Source: Candidatus Hydrogenedentota bacterium (lineage in GTDB: Bacteria; Hydrogenedentota; Hydrogenedentia; Hydrogenedentales; SLHB01). Taken from it: a DNA stretch of 64,000 nucleotides. The notes under the pieces are model-generated. The model made no database searches. It was not told where the DNA came from and saw only the letters and a list, made by a program, of their open reading frames with translations. Shown in pieces: positions 25,610 to 34,291 of the stretch. The stretch lies in assembly GCA_020848835.1 (NCBI GenBank), contig JADLHJ010000022.1:62001-126000 (forward strand), written 5' to 3'. Position 1 is the first letter of the stretch. Every line of letters starts with the position of its first letter. The position numbers and the translations under genes were made by a program.

Positions 25610-26494
25610 ATGCCAAACCGAGCGGTGTCCCGTAGAACGTTTCTATCCAACGCGGCGATGACAGCCGCGGGGCTGACCATTCTAACGATGCCCAGCCGCA
25701 GCGCCAGGGCGCAGGCAAAGAGCTCATTTCCCAAAGCGGTCATCTGGGGCATGTTGCCGAAAGAGTTATCTGACGAGGACAAGATCAAACTCGCGAAATC
25801 TTGCGGGTTCGACGGTATCGAAATGCCGCCGTTGCCCGCCGACGACCACGCAAAGGAACTCGGTGGTCTTGCTAAGACGTACGGTGTGAAAATGCACTCG
25901 GTGATCTACGGTGGCTGGCAAGCGCCGATGTCGCACCCAGATCCCGCAAAAATCGACCAAGGCAAGGCCGAGATCGAAAATGCGTTGCGCTTGGCAAAAA
26001 TCGTCGGCGCGGACAACATCCTGCTCGTGCCTGCGGTGGTGAACGAAGAAGTGCGTTACGTGGAAGCCTATGAACGCTCACAGAAAAATATCAAGACCCT
26101 GTTGCCCTTGGCAAAAGAACTGAACGTCACCATTGCCATCGAAGAGGTTTGGAATGAGTTTTTGCTTAGCCCGATCGAATTCGCGAAGTACGTGGACGAG
26201 TTTGACGATCTAATCGTTCGCGCCTACTTCGACGTAGGCAACGTGGTCGCATTTGGCTATCCGCAAGACTGGATTCGCACGCTCGGCAAGCGCATCGTGA
26301 AAGTCCATCTGAAAGACTTCAAGAAGAAAGAACGCGAATGGGTCAACCTCGGCGACGGCAGCGTGAACTGGACTGAAGTGCGCAAGGCGCTCGGCGAGGT
26401 CGGCTATCACGGATTCTGTACCGCCGAACTCGGCGATGGCGACGAGGCCTATCATAAGGACCTCGCGGGCCGCATCGACCGGCTGCTCGCCTAA
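25610..26494 (+). CDS. Tat-exported sugar phosphate isomerase/epimerase (AP2 TIM barrel)
   Basis: A 294-residue xylose-isomerase-like TIM barrel. The N-terminus carries a twin-arginine signal (SRRTFLSNA then a hydrophobic stretch to SRARA). Barrel motifs include GFDGIEMPP, ADNILLVPAVV, IAIEEVWNEF (metal Glu), RAYFDVGNVVAFG (Asp), IVKVHLKDFKK (His/Lys) and GFCTAELGDG (final Glu), consistent with an intact divalent-metal site. It probably isomerises or epimerises a sugar freed in the periplasm by the sulfatases that follow. Promoter candidate TTGCAC-18-CATGAT at 25548-25577. Confidence 0.9.
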   Translation: MPNRAVSRRTFLSNAAMTAAGLTILTMPSRSARAQAKSSFPKAVIWGMLPKELSDEDKIKLAKSCGFDGIEMPPLPADDHAKELGGLAKTYGVKMHSVIYGGWQAPMSHPDPAKIDQGKAEIENALRLAKIVGADNILLVPAVVNEEVRYVEAYERSQKNIKTLLPLAKELNVTIAIEEVWNEFLLSPIEFAKYVDEFDDLIVRAYFDVGNVVAFGYPQDWIRTLGKRIVKVHLKDFKKKEREWVNLGDGSVNWTEVRKALGEVGYHGFCTAELGDGDEAYHKDLAGRIDRLLA

Positions 26495-26550
26495 ATGCGC
26501 GAGCGCTATCGCGGACTTAGGGGATATTATATCGAGGAAGGGAGCACGGT

Positions 26551-28101
26551 GTGATTACTCGGGCTGAGTTCATGCAGCGCGCAACCTCTATGGCATTAGC
26601 GGCCGCGGCAATGCACAGGGCATCAGCGGCCAATGCAACACCACCAAATATTGTCTTCATACTTGCGGACGACATCGGCTATGGCGACCTGGGCTGTTAC
26701 GGCGCGACGAAGGTGAAGACGCCAAACCTCGACCGCATCGCGCGCGAAGGTGTGAAATGCGCCGATGCACATTCCCCCGCCGCAGTCTGTACTCCCACGC
26801 GCTACGGTTTCATCACGGGCCAATACGCATGGAGAAATCCGAAAGGCGATCGCATCCTCAGCGGCGTCGCGCCGCTCGCCGTTCCAACGAACATGCCAAC
26901 GGTCGCATCGGTATTGAAGGACGCGGGCTACGCGACGGGAATTGTCGGCAAGTGGCATCTGGGTTTCGGAACGGATGAAACTCCTGTCGATTACAACAAG
27001 GACATCGCGCCCGGCCCGCTTGATCTCGGGTTCGACTACGCTTTTGTGATTCCCGCGACCGGTGATCGCGTGCCCTGCGTGTACGTCGAGAACCGGCGCG
27101 TCGTCGGGCTCGATCCAAATGATCCAATCCAGGTCAGTTACGGCGCGAAAGTTGGCGACGACCCTACGGGCCTCGAGCATCCAGAACTACTAAAGATAAA
27201 AGCGGACAAAAGTCATTCGCAGACCATCGTCAACGGTGTCAGCCGTATAGGATACATGTCCGGCGGTAATGCGGCGCGATGGGTCGATGAAGACATGGCA
27301 GATACCATTACTGCAAAAGCCATTTCCTTTATCGAACGCAGCAAAGAAAAGCCGTTCTTTCTGTTCTTTTCCACCCACGACATTCACGAACCGATGGTGC
27401 CGAATTCACGATTTCGCGGCACGAGCGAATGCGGATGGCGCGGCGACGTGATTCATCAACTCGATTGGAGCGTCGGCCAAGTGCTCGATGCGCTCGACAA
27501 GAATGGCCTGGCTGAAAACACGCTTGTCATTTTCTCCAGCGACAACGGCGGCGCGATCAAAGATACGTATGATGATGGAACCAACGGGCTTCACGCATTG
27601 CAGCCGCCGAATGGCGCGTTGCGGGGACAGAAAGGCGATCTGTGCGAAGGCGGTCATCGTGTTCCGTTTGTTGCGCGATGGCCGGGTCGCATCGCGCCGA
27701 ACTCGACGTCATCGGCGACGTTTGCGTTGGTCGATATGATGGCGACCTTCAGTGCTGCTGCAGAGAAGTCGCTTGCCGCCAATGCGGGGCCTGATAGTTT
27801 CAATGTGCTACCCGCGCTTGTTGGCGACGCAAAGGCCGAGGCATTGCGCAATCATCTGGTCATGCAATCAAACCTCTCGCACACGCTCGCAATCCGCAAA
27901 GGCCCGTGGAAACTGATCGTCCATCGTCCGCCTAAATCGCCCGACAGTCCGTCCTTCCTGCTATTCAATTTGGACGAAGACCCGGCAGAATCAAAGGATC
28001 TTTCCAGGAAGAGTCCGGAGAAGTTGAAAGAACTCAACGCCCTATTGGAATCCATAATAGCGCGAGGACACAGCAGGCCCGGATACGGGGAAGTTTCATA
28101 A
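26551..28101 (+). CDS. Sulfatase (arylsulfatase A type), secreted
   Basis: A 516-residue type I sulfatase. Metal-binding NIVFILADDIGYGDLGCYG opens the catalytic domain; Cys80 in CTPTR matches the C-x-P-x-R formylglycine site; GKWHLG supplies the Lys/His pair and FSSDNGG the second metal Asp/Asn. A short N-terminal hydrophobic segment looks like a signal sequence. GTG start with GGAAGGGAG upstream. No formylglycine-generating enzyme gene is in the window, so maturation must be supplied elsewhere. Likely substrate: sulfated sugar or aromatic; the next gene is a second sulfatase, which suggests stepwise glycan desulfation. Confidence 0.95.
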   Translation: MITRAEFMQRATSMALAAAAMHRASAANATPPNIVFILADDIGYGDLGCYGATKVKTPNLDRIAREGVKCADAHSPAAVCTPTRYGFITGQYAWRNPKGDRILSGVAPLAVPTNMPTVASVLKDAGYATGIVGKWHLGFGTDETPVDYNKDIAPGPLDLGFDYAFVIPATGDRVPCVYVENRRVVGLDPNDPIQVSYGAKVGDDPTGLEHPELLKIKADKSHSQTIVNGVSRIGYMSGGNAARWVDEDMADTITAKAISFIERSKEKPFFLFFSTHDIHEPMVPNSRFRGTSECGWRGDVIHQLDWSVGQVLDALDKNGLAENTLVIFSSDNGGAIKDTYDDGTNGLHALQPPNGALRGQKGDLCEGGHRVPFVARWPGRIAPNSTSSATFALVDMMATFSAAAEKSLAANAGPDSFNVLPALVGDAKAEALRNHLVMQSNLSHTLAIRKGPWKLIVHRPPKSPDSPSFLLFNLDEDPAESKDLSRKSPEKLKELNALLESIIARGHSRPGYGEVS

Positions 28102-28114
28102 AGAGGATTTTTTC

Positions 28115-30058
28115 GTGAATCCAATTACCCGTCGATTGTTCATTGCGCAGTCGACCGCCGCACTTGCCGCGACTGGCGGGGTTGCGAACGCGGCAGCGCG
28201 AGTCCGCAGGCCGAACATACTATGGATCACCTGCGAAGATATGTCACCGCACCTGGGTTGTTACGGCGACACCTATGCGAACACGCCCAACATCGATCGA
28301 TTCGCCACGGAAGGCCAACGCTATACGCACGCGTTCAGCACGGCGGGTGTCTGCGCCCCTAGCCGGTCGTGCCTGATCACGGGCGTGTACCAGACTACAC
28401 TCGGCACTTGCCACATGCGATCCAACCATGCTCCGCCCGCGCACGTAAAATGCTTTCCAACGTATCTGCGTGATGCGGGCTACTACTGCACAAATAATGT
28501 AAAGACGGACTATCAGTTCGATGTGCCGCCGGATGCATGGGACGACAACAGCAAAACCGCGCACTGGCGCAACCGAAAAAATACAGACCAGCCATTCTTC
28601 GCGGTGTTCAATTCCACGGTGACGCACGAATCGCAGATCGGCAATCTGAACAGCTTGCCCGAGGCGTCCGCATCTCGCATTCCCGGTGGCCTGCACGATC
28701 CCGCGCTCGCCACGCTTCCGCCGTGGTATCCGGACACCGAACTTATCCGCAAACATTGGGCGCACATGTACGATTGCCACAGCGCGATGGATGTTTGGGT
28801 GGGCGATTTACTCAAACAACTCGAAGAAGACGGTCTTGCGGAAAATACGGTCGTGTTCTTCTTCAGCGATCACGGTGACGGTATTCCGCGCGCAAAGCGG
28901 TGGATGTATGACTCCGGCTTGCATGTACCTTTCATTGTGCGCTGGCCCGGAACGCTGGAGGCAAACACTACCACCGATCGCATGGTGAGTTTCGTCGATT
29001 TCGCGCCGACGGTCCTTTCGATTGCAGGCGTGAAACCCGCGCAGCACATGCAGGGCGCGGCGTTTCTCGGCAAACACGAATCAAAACCGCGAACGCATAT
29101 CTTCGCCGCACGCGACCGAATGGACGAACGTTATGACACCATCCGCGCTGCGCGCGACATACGCTACAAATACATCCGCAACTATCAGCCAGACAAGCCG
29201 TATGATCAGTATGTCTCGTATTGCGAAAGCTGGCCGATCATGCAGGAACTGCGGCGTATGCACGAAGCAAACAGGCTCAACGACGCGCAACGTCTCTTCT
29301 TTCGCAGCACCAAACCTTTGGAGGAACTCTACGATACCCAAACCGACCCGCACGAACTCAACAATCTCGCAGCTTCCATGGAGCATCGCGAACAAATCGA
29401 CGCGCTGCGCGATGCGATGGACAACTGGTTAAGTGCATCGAACGATTTGGGATTTGTTCCGGAAACGGAACTCGACGCGTACGTACCGGCGCGTCGTCCC
29501 GTATTAAAGACCCGTCCCGGAAGGAAGTACCGCGTGCACGAATCCGCTCGGGATGCAGCTGTCTTTGGCCGGCCGCTGACGGACTGGCTCGCAGAATTGA
29601 ACAGTGGAACTGTATTGCGCCGCCACCGTGCCATAGCGACGATTCGTCTCTGCGAGGCAGAAATCGGTGAATTGCTAACGGATGCAGTGGAAGATTCCGA
29701 CGTAGGTGTCGCACATTGGGCAGCAATCGGGTCACGCGGAGCGAAAAGCCACGCGTCGCACGCAACGCTTATGAAGGCGCTTCAGCATCGTTCCTTAACC
29801 GTAAACCTGGCTGCGGCGCGCGGGCTAATCGCCGAATCGGAGGAATACCAAGGCATTGCTGGTGAGGTTGCGCTCAATCTCATAAGGCAACCTGATATTT
29901 TTGTGCGCCTTGCGGCGGCGCAAATATTGGAAACGGTTGAACCCAAGACCGAAGAAATACGGGCGGCACTTGTCCAAGCGAAAGACGACAAGTCTGATCC
30001 GCGAGATTACGTTGCAGATGTTGCGCGGCACGCGTTGGGACTGCCGCCGCAACACTGA
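28115..30058 (+). CDS. Sulfatase with C-terminal HEAT-like extension
   Basis: A 647-residue sulfatase. N-terminal basic and hydrophobic signal (TRRLFIAQSTAALAATGG), metal site NILWITCEDMSPHLGCYG, formylglycine Cys80 in CAPSR, and late Asp in FFFSDHGDG with the Lys following. After about residue 500 comes an extra 140 residues of helical repeats (RHRAIATIRLCEAEIGELLTDAVED.., VGVAHWAAIGSRG, RLAAAQILETVE) resembling HEAT repeats, not usual in sulfatases. The gap to the previous sulfatase is 13 bp, so they are cotranscribed. The extension may anchor a partner or glycan. Confidence 0.94.
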   Translation: MNPITRRLFIAQSTAALAATGGVANAAARVRRPNILWITCEDMSPHLGCYGDTYANTPNIDRFATEGQRYTHAFSTAGVCAPSRSCLITGVYQTTLGTCHMRSNHAPPAHVKCFPTYLRDAGYYCTNNVKTDYQFDVPPDAWDDNSKTAHWRNRKNTDQPFFAVFNSTVTHESQIGNLNSLPEASASRIPGGLHDPALATLPPWYPDTELIRKHWAHMYDCHSAMDVWVGDLLKQLEEDGLAENTVVFFFSDHGDGIPRAKRWMYDSGLHVPFIVRWPGTLEANTTTDRMVSFVDFAPTVLSIAGVKPAQHMQGAAFLGKHESKPRTHIFAARDRMDERYDTIRAARDIRYKYIRNYQPDKPYDQYVSYCESWPIMQELRRMHEANRLNDAQRLFFRSTKPLEELYDTQTDPHELNNLAASMEHREQIDALRDAMDNWLSASNDLGFVPETELDAYVPARRPVLKTRPGRKYRVHESARDAAVFGRPLTDWLAELNSGTVLRRHRAIATIRLCEAEIGELLTDAVEDSDVGVAHWAAIGSRGAKSHASHATLMKALQHRSLTVNLAAARGLIAESEEYQGIAGEVALNLIRQPDIFVRLAAAQILETVEPKTEEIRAALVQAKDDKSDPRDYVADVARHALGLPPQH

Positions 30059-30068
30059 TCAAACAGTG

Positions 30069-30896
30069 CTAAGTGCGTGGCGCTGGCGCGGCTGGCGGGG
30101 GCGGCGTCGCAGCTGGAATGGTTGTGGCGGTCGCGGCCGGTGCGCCTGGGGCAGTGCCCGTTGTGGGAATGGCTGCCTGCGGGTCTGCGGCGGTCACTAT
30201 TTCGAGCGCGGTCTTCTCGTCGGTAATCAACACTTTGTTATTGCGTATCACCGTCGCGACGCCCGGCACCGCTTTCTTCAACCCTTCCAACACACCGGCA
30301 AGCGTAGTACCCGGCGGCGCGGAATAGGTCCACTGCTTCTGATCGGGAGGACGGCTCAAAATCGGTTTATCCACTTCAAGCAGATTGTCAATCTTTGGAT
30401 GCTTGTTCAATTCAGATACGGCATCTTGAATATCACGCTTGTCATAGCTGATTGACGGTGCGGAAACGTCCGCCGCCAATTTTGTCTGAATTTGCGGCGG
30501 CACTTTCTGGCCGGATAGCAGGCGCATGGTTGCTTCGGACGCAGCAGCCGCAGCGGCCTTCTTTTTCTCCCGCTCGACAATTGGATCGATTTCGTCGTAC
30601 TGGATGGAAACGATCTGCCGGCGGGGAACTTTAATCGTCACGTCTTCCGTAACTTCCAGTTCAACTTCGGCAGACGACGAATTTACAACCTGGAAGCCAC
30701 GGTATACGCGCCCACTCTTCAGCGTGACCAAGTCTCCTGGAGGGCCCAGATCTGCAGTGGTTGGAGCGGGTACCGTTTCGGCGGGGGCGGCATCAGCTGC
30801 CGCTGGCGGTTTTGCTGCCGCGTCGGCAGGAGGCGCATCCGCTGAGGCCGCGCCAAGGCTAATTGCCGCGCTGACTATGAGCAAGCCTGCAAACAT
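30069..30896 (-). CDS. Exported Ala/Pro-rich protein with an STN/secretin-N-like region
   Basis: A 275-residue exported protein. ATG 30896 is chosen because a signal peptide (MFAGLLIVSAAISLGAASADA) starts there. After an Ala/Pro linker there is a short beta segment (GDLVTLKSGRVYRGFQVVNSSSAEVELEVTEDVTIKVPRRQIVSIQYDE), then a region (ISYDKRDIQDAVSELNKHPKIDNLLEV... GTTLAGVLEGLKKAVPGVATVIRNNKVLI) that looks like STN/secretin N-domains. The tail is Ala/Pro/Thr-rich. Possibly a periplasmic part of an envelope complex. Family not certain. Confidence 0.68.
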   Translation of the reverse strand: MFAGLLIVSAAISLGAASADAPPADAAAKPPAAADAAPAETVPAPTTADLGPPGDLVTLKSGRVYRGFQVVNSSSAEVELEVTEDVTIKVPRRQIVSIQYDEIDPIVEREKKKAAAAAASEATMRLLSGQKVPPQIQTKLAADVSAPSISYDKRDIQDAVSELNKHPKIDNLLEVDKPILSRPPDQKQWTYSAPPGTTLAGVLEGLKKAVPGVATVIRNNKVLITDEKTALEIVTAADPQAAIPTTGTAPGAPAATATTIPAATPPPPAAPAPRT

Positions 30897-31113
30897 TTGG
30901 TTGAATGACTCCCCTGCTGCTCGCGCGTTTCGGCGACACGCACGACGTTTACCGGCCCACCCCGAGTGGCCGCCTCCTGTGGTTGCAAACGCCGAGTTAC
31001 GAGCGTCCACACAGGATTGATCCACGGTCACGATTTATTCTAGGCGCGGTGGGAATGCTTGTCAAGAATGTTCTGGCGTTGCGTGGTATGATGGGAGCGT
31101 AGAGGGAGAGCTT

Positions 31114-31476
31114 ATGGCGCTTGTTTTAATAGCCGATGACCATGGCGACACGATTGCCATCCTCTCGGCTGAAATTGAAGCCGAAGGCCACACCATCGCT
31201 ACCGTCACCAATGGGAGCGATGCAATTCAGTGCGTTCTTACAGAGTTACCCGAAATTGTATTTTTGGGTCCGTACCTTCCGATACACGACGGTTACGAAA
31301 CCTGCTCCATGCTCCGTGGCGATCCTGATGTGCCCGAGCGCCTACCGATCATCATGCTCGGTGACACCGATCTCGACCATCGCCGCCTCGAACGGGCGGG
31401 CTTTACCACCTCGTTTCCGCGCCAACACGGCGCATCGGACGTAAGAGAACTGCTCACGCGTCACTTGAACGCGTAG
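31114..31476 (+). CDS. Stand-alone receiver domain lacking the phosphoacceptor Asp (pseudo-receiver)
   Basis: A 120-residue protein with the CheY-like order: acidic pair Asp8-Asp9 in LIADDH, then PEIVFLGPYLPIHDGYETC where the canonical phospho-Asp is Gly52, then PIIMLGDTD where the switch Thr/Ser is Gly, and FPRQ where the Lys-Pro normally lies. Three of the key residues are therefore altered. It cannot be phosphorylated in the usual way, so it is likely an aspartate-less receiver acting through protein contacts or ligand. The ATG has GGGAGAG upstream. No histidine kinase gene adjacent. Convergent with the next gene (2-bp gap). Confidence 0.85.
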   Translation: MALVLIADDHGDTIAILSAEIEAEGHTIATVTNGSDAIQCVLTELPEIVFLGPYLPIHDGYETCSMLRGDPDVPERLPIIMLGDTDLDHRRLERAGFTTSFPRQHGASDVRELLTRHLNA

Positions 31477-31478
31477 CG

Positions 31479-32543
31479 CTACGCTTTAATTCGCACTTCC
31501 GCGTTCTTCTTGCTCGACTCGTAGATCGCATCGATAATCTGCTGCACGCGCAAGGACTCCTCAGGCTTCACGCGCACGGGCCGGTTCTTCTCTACGCATT
31601 CCGTGAAATGGCGAATCTCCAGGCGATGGCCGCTTTGCGGCGGAATCCAATCGAACTTCGTGGTCGTCAGGGATCGGTTCTCGTATCCATATAAGGCTAA
31701 GGGGCTTGTTGATACCCCCGCCTTATCGCCGAGGATCGACACGCCGCTCCGTTCGTCCGCAATGTTTGCGGCCCATGACACGTCAAGCGTCAGCGTGATG
31801 TCTTTTTCAAAGCGCACATACGCGGATGCGTAGTCTTCCACATCAAATTCCTTACGATCGTAGGGCTCGCCCCACTCGCCGTTGCACAGGTCCTCGCGAT
31901 CGCCGAACATGCGGTACACCTTACCCGACGCTGCGATCGGTTTGGGACTTCCCATCAGCCAGATAGCCAGGTCAAGCACGTGCACCCCCAAGTCAATTAA
32001 CGGCCCGCCCAAGGACTCCTTCGCGATGTGGAACTTACCCCAGCCCGGAATACCGCGCCGCCGCAGATACGTCGCGTTCGCGGAATAGATTTGGCCAAGC
32101 CGCCCCGCTTCGATGACTTCTTTCAGTTTCTCGGCGTCCGGCTCGAAGCGCATGAACTGTGCGACCATCAACTTGCGCTTATTCTTGTTCGCGGCGTCGA
32201 TCATCGCTCGGCACTCCGCGCTGTTCATCGCCATTGGTTTCTCGACGATCACGTGCGCGCCCGCATTCAGCGCGGCAATCGTAATCGGGGCATGCCAACG
32301 GTTCTGCGTACACACGTCGATGATGTCGTATTGCCCATCGGCCAACATCTTCTTATAGTCGTTGTGCACGACCCGCGCGCCGTATTTCCCCGCCATTTCC
32401 TCTGCGCGTGCAGTAAGCACATCGCATACGCCAATTAACTCGACACGTCCCTCCGCTTCGAGTTCCTGCCAATTCGGTAAGTGTTTTTCATCCGCAATCG
32501 CGCCAGTGCCAATCACTCCAACGCGCAGTTTCATCTTTGGCAT
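31479..32543 (-). CDS. Gfo/Idh/MocA family oxidoreductase
   Basis: A 354-residue NAD(P)-dependent sugar or inositol dehydrogenase-like enzyme. ATG 32543 has GGGGAGAG upstream; the longer reading from 32576 has no ribosome site. N-terminal Rossmann VGVIGTGAIADEKHLPNW, the conserved EKPMAMN segment, and the substrate domain with GGPLIDLGVHVLDLAIWLMG (catalytic Asp and His in the usual order) are clear. Unlike the paralogue at 48991 it has no Tat signal, so it is cytoplasmic. Probably part of sugar catabolism. Confidence 0.93.
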   Translation of the reverse strand: MPKMKLRVGVIGTGAIADEKHLPNWQELEAEGRVELIGVCDVLTARAEEMAGKYGARVVHNDYKKMLADGQYDIIDVCTQNRWHAPITIAALNAGAHVIVEKPMAMNSAECRAMIDAANKNKRKLMVAQFMRFEPDAEKLKEVIEAGRLGQIYSANATYLRRRGIPGWGKFHIAKESLGGPLIDLGVHVLDLAIWLMGSPKPIAASGKVYRMFGDREDLCNGEWGEPYDRKEFDVEDYASAYVRFEKDITLTLDVSWAANIADERSGVSILGDKAGVSTSPLALYGYENRSLTTTKFDWIPPQSGHRLEIRHFTECVEKNRPVRVKPEESLRVQQIIDAIYESSKKNAEVRIKA

Positions 32544-32611
32544 GCTTACTCTCCCCAGTACCGGCGGTGTTTCCAAAACCCCAAGCCCGCGGAAATCTAC
32601 ACCCCCTGGCC

Positions 32612-32655
32612 TTTGTATACAAACTCGCCGTGATCGCTCAGTGTACTTTTGTACA
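32612..32655. promoter_or_regulatory. Two palindromes in a divergent intergenic region
   Basis: TTTGTATACAAA (32612-32623) is a perfect 12-bp palindrome; TGTAC-TTTT-GTACA follows at 32642-32655. They lie between the divergent oxidoreductase and phosphatase-cytochrome genes and could be operators serving both. A weak AT-rich -10 (TTATAT) sits at 32656-32661. Confidence 0.45.
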
Positions 32656-32698
32656 TTATATGAACATTCCAGGTGAACGCCGAAGCTAGGAGGTCCTG

Positions 32699-33619
32699 AT
32701 GCCGTTTTTCAGAACTGGGTGGTTTGTAGCGATCGCGCTGCTCTCGTGCGTGGATGTGATGGCCGACGCGCCAGCGTTTCCAAAGATGCTTGAGGTCACC
32801 AACTGCGAAAATGTATATGCGGTGAACGACAACTTGATAAGCGGCGGTTTGCCGGAAGGCGAACAGGCGTTCAAGGCCCTTGCAGAATTGGGCGTGAAGA
32901 CGATTATCAGCGTGGATGGCGCCACGCCCGATGTCGATGGCGCGAAGAAGTTTGGCCTGCGTTACGTGCATTTACCCATAGGCTACGACAGCGTTCCCCG
33001 TCAACGGGCCGTCGAGCTGTCACGTGCAGTACAGGAACTGCCCGGAAAGATATACGTACATTGTCATCACGGCAAGCACCGCAGCCCTGCTGCTACCGCC
33101 GGTATTATGGTGTGTTCCATGGGTTGGTCTGGCGATCAAGCTACCGACTTCATGAAACAGGCCGGCACCTCCCCAAACTATAAAGGCCTCTACGAAACGG
33201 TTCAGACGATGAAACCTGCGGACAAAGATGAACTCGCGAAGGCAGATGTGAGTTTCCCGGAAAAAACAAAGCTCACCGCTTACGTGGATATGATGGTTCA
33301 CGTCGATGAATACTTCGAAGGACTTACCAAGTCGCGAAAAGAACAGTGGGGTATCCCCAAGGACAGCCCTGACTTGATACCGGCGAACTTAGCCCTCCAA
33401 ATCATGGAGCTATTCCGCGAGAGCATCCGGACTAATCAGACGAACCGGCCCGAAGCCGATTTCAATGCGTGGATGAAGCAGTCGGAAACTGGCGCGGCAG
33501 ACTTGGAAAAAGCGCTTCGCACCGGCTCCAAAGAAGCTGCGGAAATGGCCTACAAGCAACTTGAACAGTCCTGCAAAGACTGCCACGAAAAGTATCGCAA
33601 CATATTGCAGAAGAAATAG
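32699..33619 (+). CDS. Periplasmic PTP-like phosphatase fused to a C-terminal cytochrome c'-like domain
   Basis: A 306-residue exported fusion. Signal peptide to about residue 22. Residues 40-150 form a dual-specificity/cysteine phosphatase fold with P-loop HCHHGKHRS (Cys122, Arg128; the HCx5R signature). The remainder is helical, and the tail holds one haem c motif, CKDCHEKYR (292-300), the C-terminal CxxCH placement of cytochrome c'. The GGAGGT ribosome site is strong. Known families match each half; their fusion would couple redox or NO/haem sensing to a phosphatase outside the cytoplasm. Helical part could alternatively be a simple haem domain without function in sensing. Confidence 0.85.
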   Translation: MPFFRTGWFVAIALLSCVDVMADAPAFPKMLEVTNCENVYAVNDNLISGGLPEGEQAFKALAELGVKTIISVDGATPDVDGAKKFGLRYVHLPIGYDSVPRQRAVELSRAVQELPGKIYVHCHHGKHRSPAATAGIMVCSMGWSGDQATDFMKQAGTSPNYKGLYETVQTMKPADKDELAKADVSFPEKTKLTAYVDMMVHVDEYFEGLTKSRKEQWGIPKDSPDLIPANLALQIMELFRESIRTNQTNRPEADFNAWMKQSETGAADLEKALRTGSKEAAEMAYKQLEQSCKDCHEKYRNILQKK

Positions 33620-33801
33620 TTATGTGCCGAATACAGGTTTTTTCTGCCACGCCCGAACGTCCTGCCAACCGCCGTCACAAGCTGCAGCCCCGACGCCCGA
33701 GCTGTAACGCCTCGCGCCGGAATGGGTAAGGTCTATCGTAGCAGGGGTTAATGCTCCCCAAGGGGCATGCCGCAGAATGCAGTCCGGCACAAGATATTGT
33801 A

Positions 33802-33830
33802 TTGAGTTTTCGGAGACCTTCGTGTATACT
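33802..33830 (+). promoter_or_regulatory. Strong sigma-70-like promoter for the 46-residue gene
   Basis: TTGAGT (33802-33807), exact 17-bp spacer, TATACT (33825-33830). Predicted start about 33837 gives a leader of roughly 178 nt before the ATG at 34015. The 395-bp gap 33620-34014 shows no other gene. Confidence 0.7.
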
Positions 33831-34014
33831 CGAACCGACGCTAACAAAGTGGGTGCGTCAAAGCGGAATGGGAGAAAGGCCAACCCAACCTGTTATAAAG
33901 CATCCCGTGGGGCAGTCGACTTCGATCTTAATGCACGAGGCGGTTGTGTCGGCGGGTAGTAGGAACACGTTGACGTAATGGCCCTTCAAAAAAAACCTAG
34001 GAGGTGAACGCGAC

Positions 34015-34155
34015 ATGAAGCACATCAAGGCCCTGAGCAAAATGAATCCGAAGGCTGCGGCAAGCTTGCCGACTAAAGGATCGAAGTCGTCGGTTTGCGA
34101 CACGTTCCTGAAGACGCCGGAAGAGAAAGACGAGAAGAAGAACACCGAAAGCTAA
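34015..34155 (+). CDS. 46-residue orphan protein with its own promoter and terminator
   Basis: ATG 34015 is preceded by AGGAGGTG, the best ribosome site in the window, and the frame ends TAA at 34153-34155. The product is highly basic in its first half (several Lys), contains a single Cys about residue 28 (SSVCDTFLK), and ends in an acidic/Lys tail. There is no hydrophobic segment. It lies in an isolated transcription unit: promoter at 33802, terminators at 34154-34222. I do not recognise a family. A RiPP-like precursor, a nucleic-acid-binding peptide or a leader peptide are all possible; the next gene, a glycosyltransferase-like fusion, could be related but is separated by the terminator. 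Confidence 0.7.
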   Translation: MKHIKALSKMNPKAAASLPTKGSKSSVCDTFLKTPEEKDEKKNTES

Positions 34156-34222
34156 ACCGCTTCGGTTCGGTTTTGAGTTTCTGGGCGCCCCCGGTTCATG
34201 CCGGTGGGCGCTCATGCTTTTT
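34154..34222 (+). terminator. Tandem intrinsic terminators
   Basis: First, AACCG-CTT-CGGTT (34155-34167) followed by a T-rich stretch. Second, GCGCCCCCGG (34185-34194) pairs with CCGG-T-GGGCGC (34201-34211) with one bulge, followed by CTTTTT. Together they end the 46-residue gene's transcript. Confidence 0.65.
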
Positions 34223-34227
34223 GCAGT

Positions 34228-34245
34228 GCCGAATTGGAATTCGGC
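34228..34245. repeat. GCCGAATT palindrome
   Basis: GCCGAATT-GG-AATTCGGC, a perfect 8-bp inverted repeat. Related sequences occur at 53545-53562 and 53615-53636, so this is likely a small dispersed repeat family. Confidence 0.65.
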
Positions 34246-34291
34246 TTGCTTTGCAAGTGGCTGCAGACAAAACGCGATAAAGTAAATCGGA

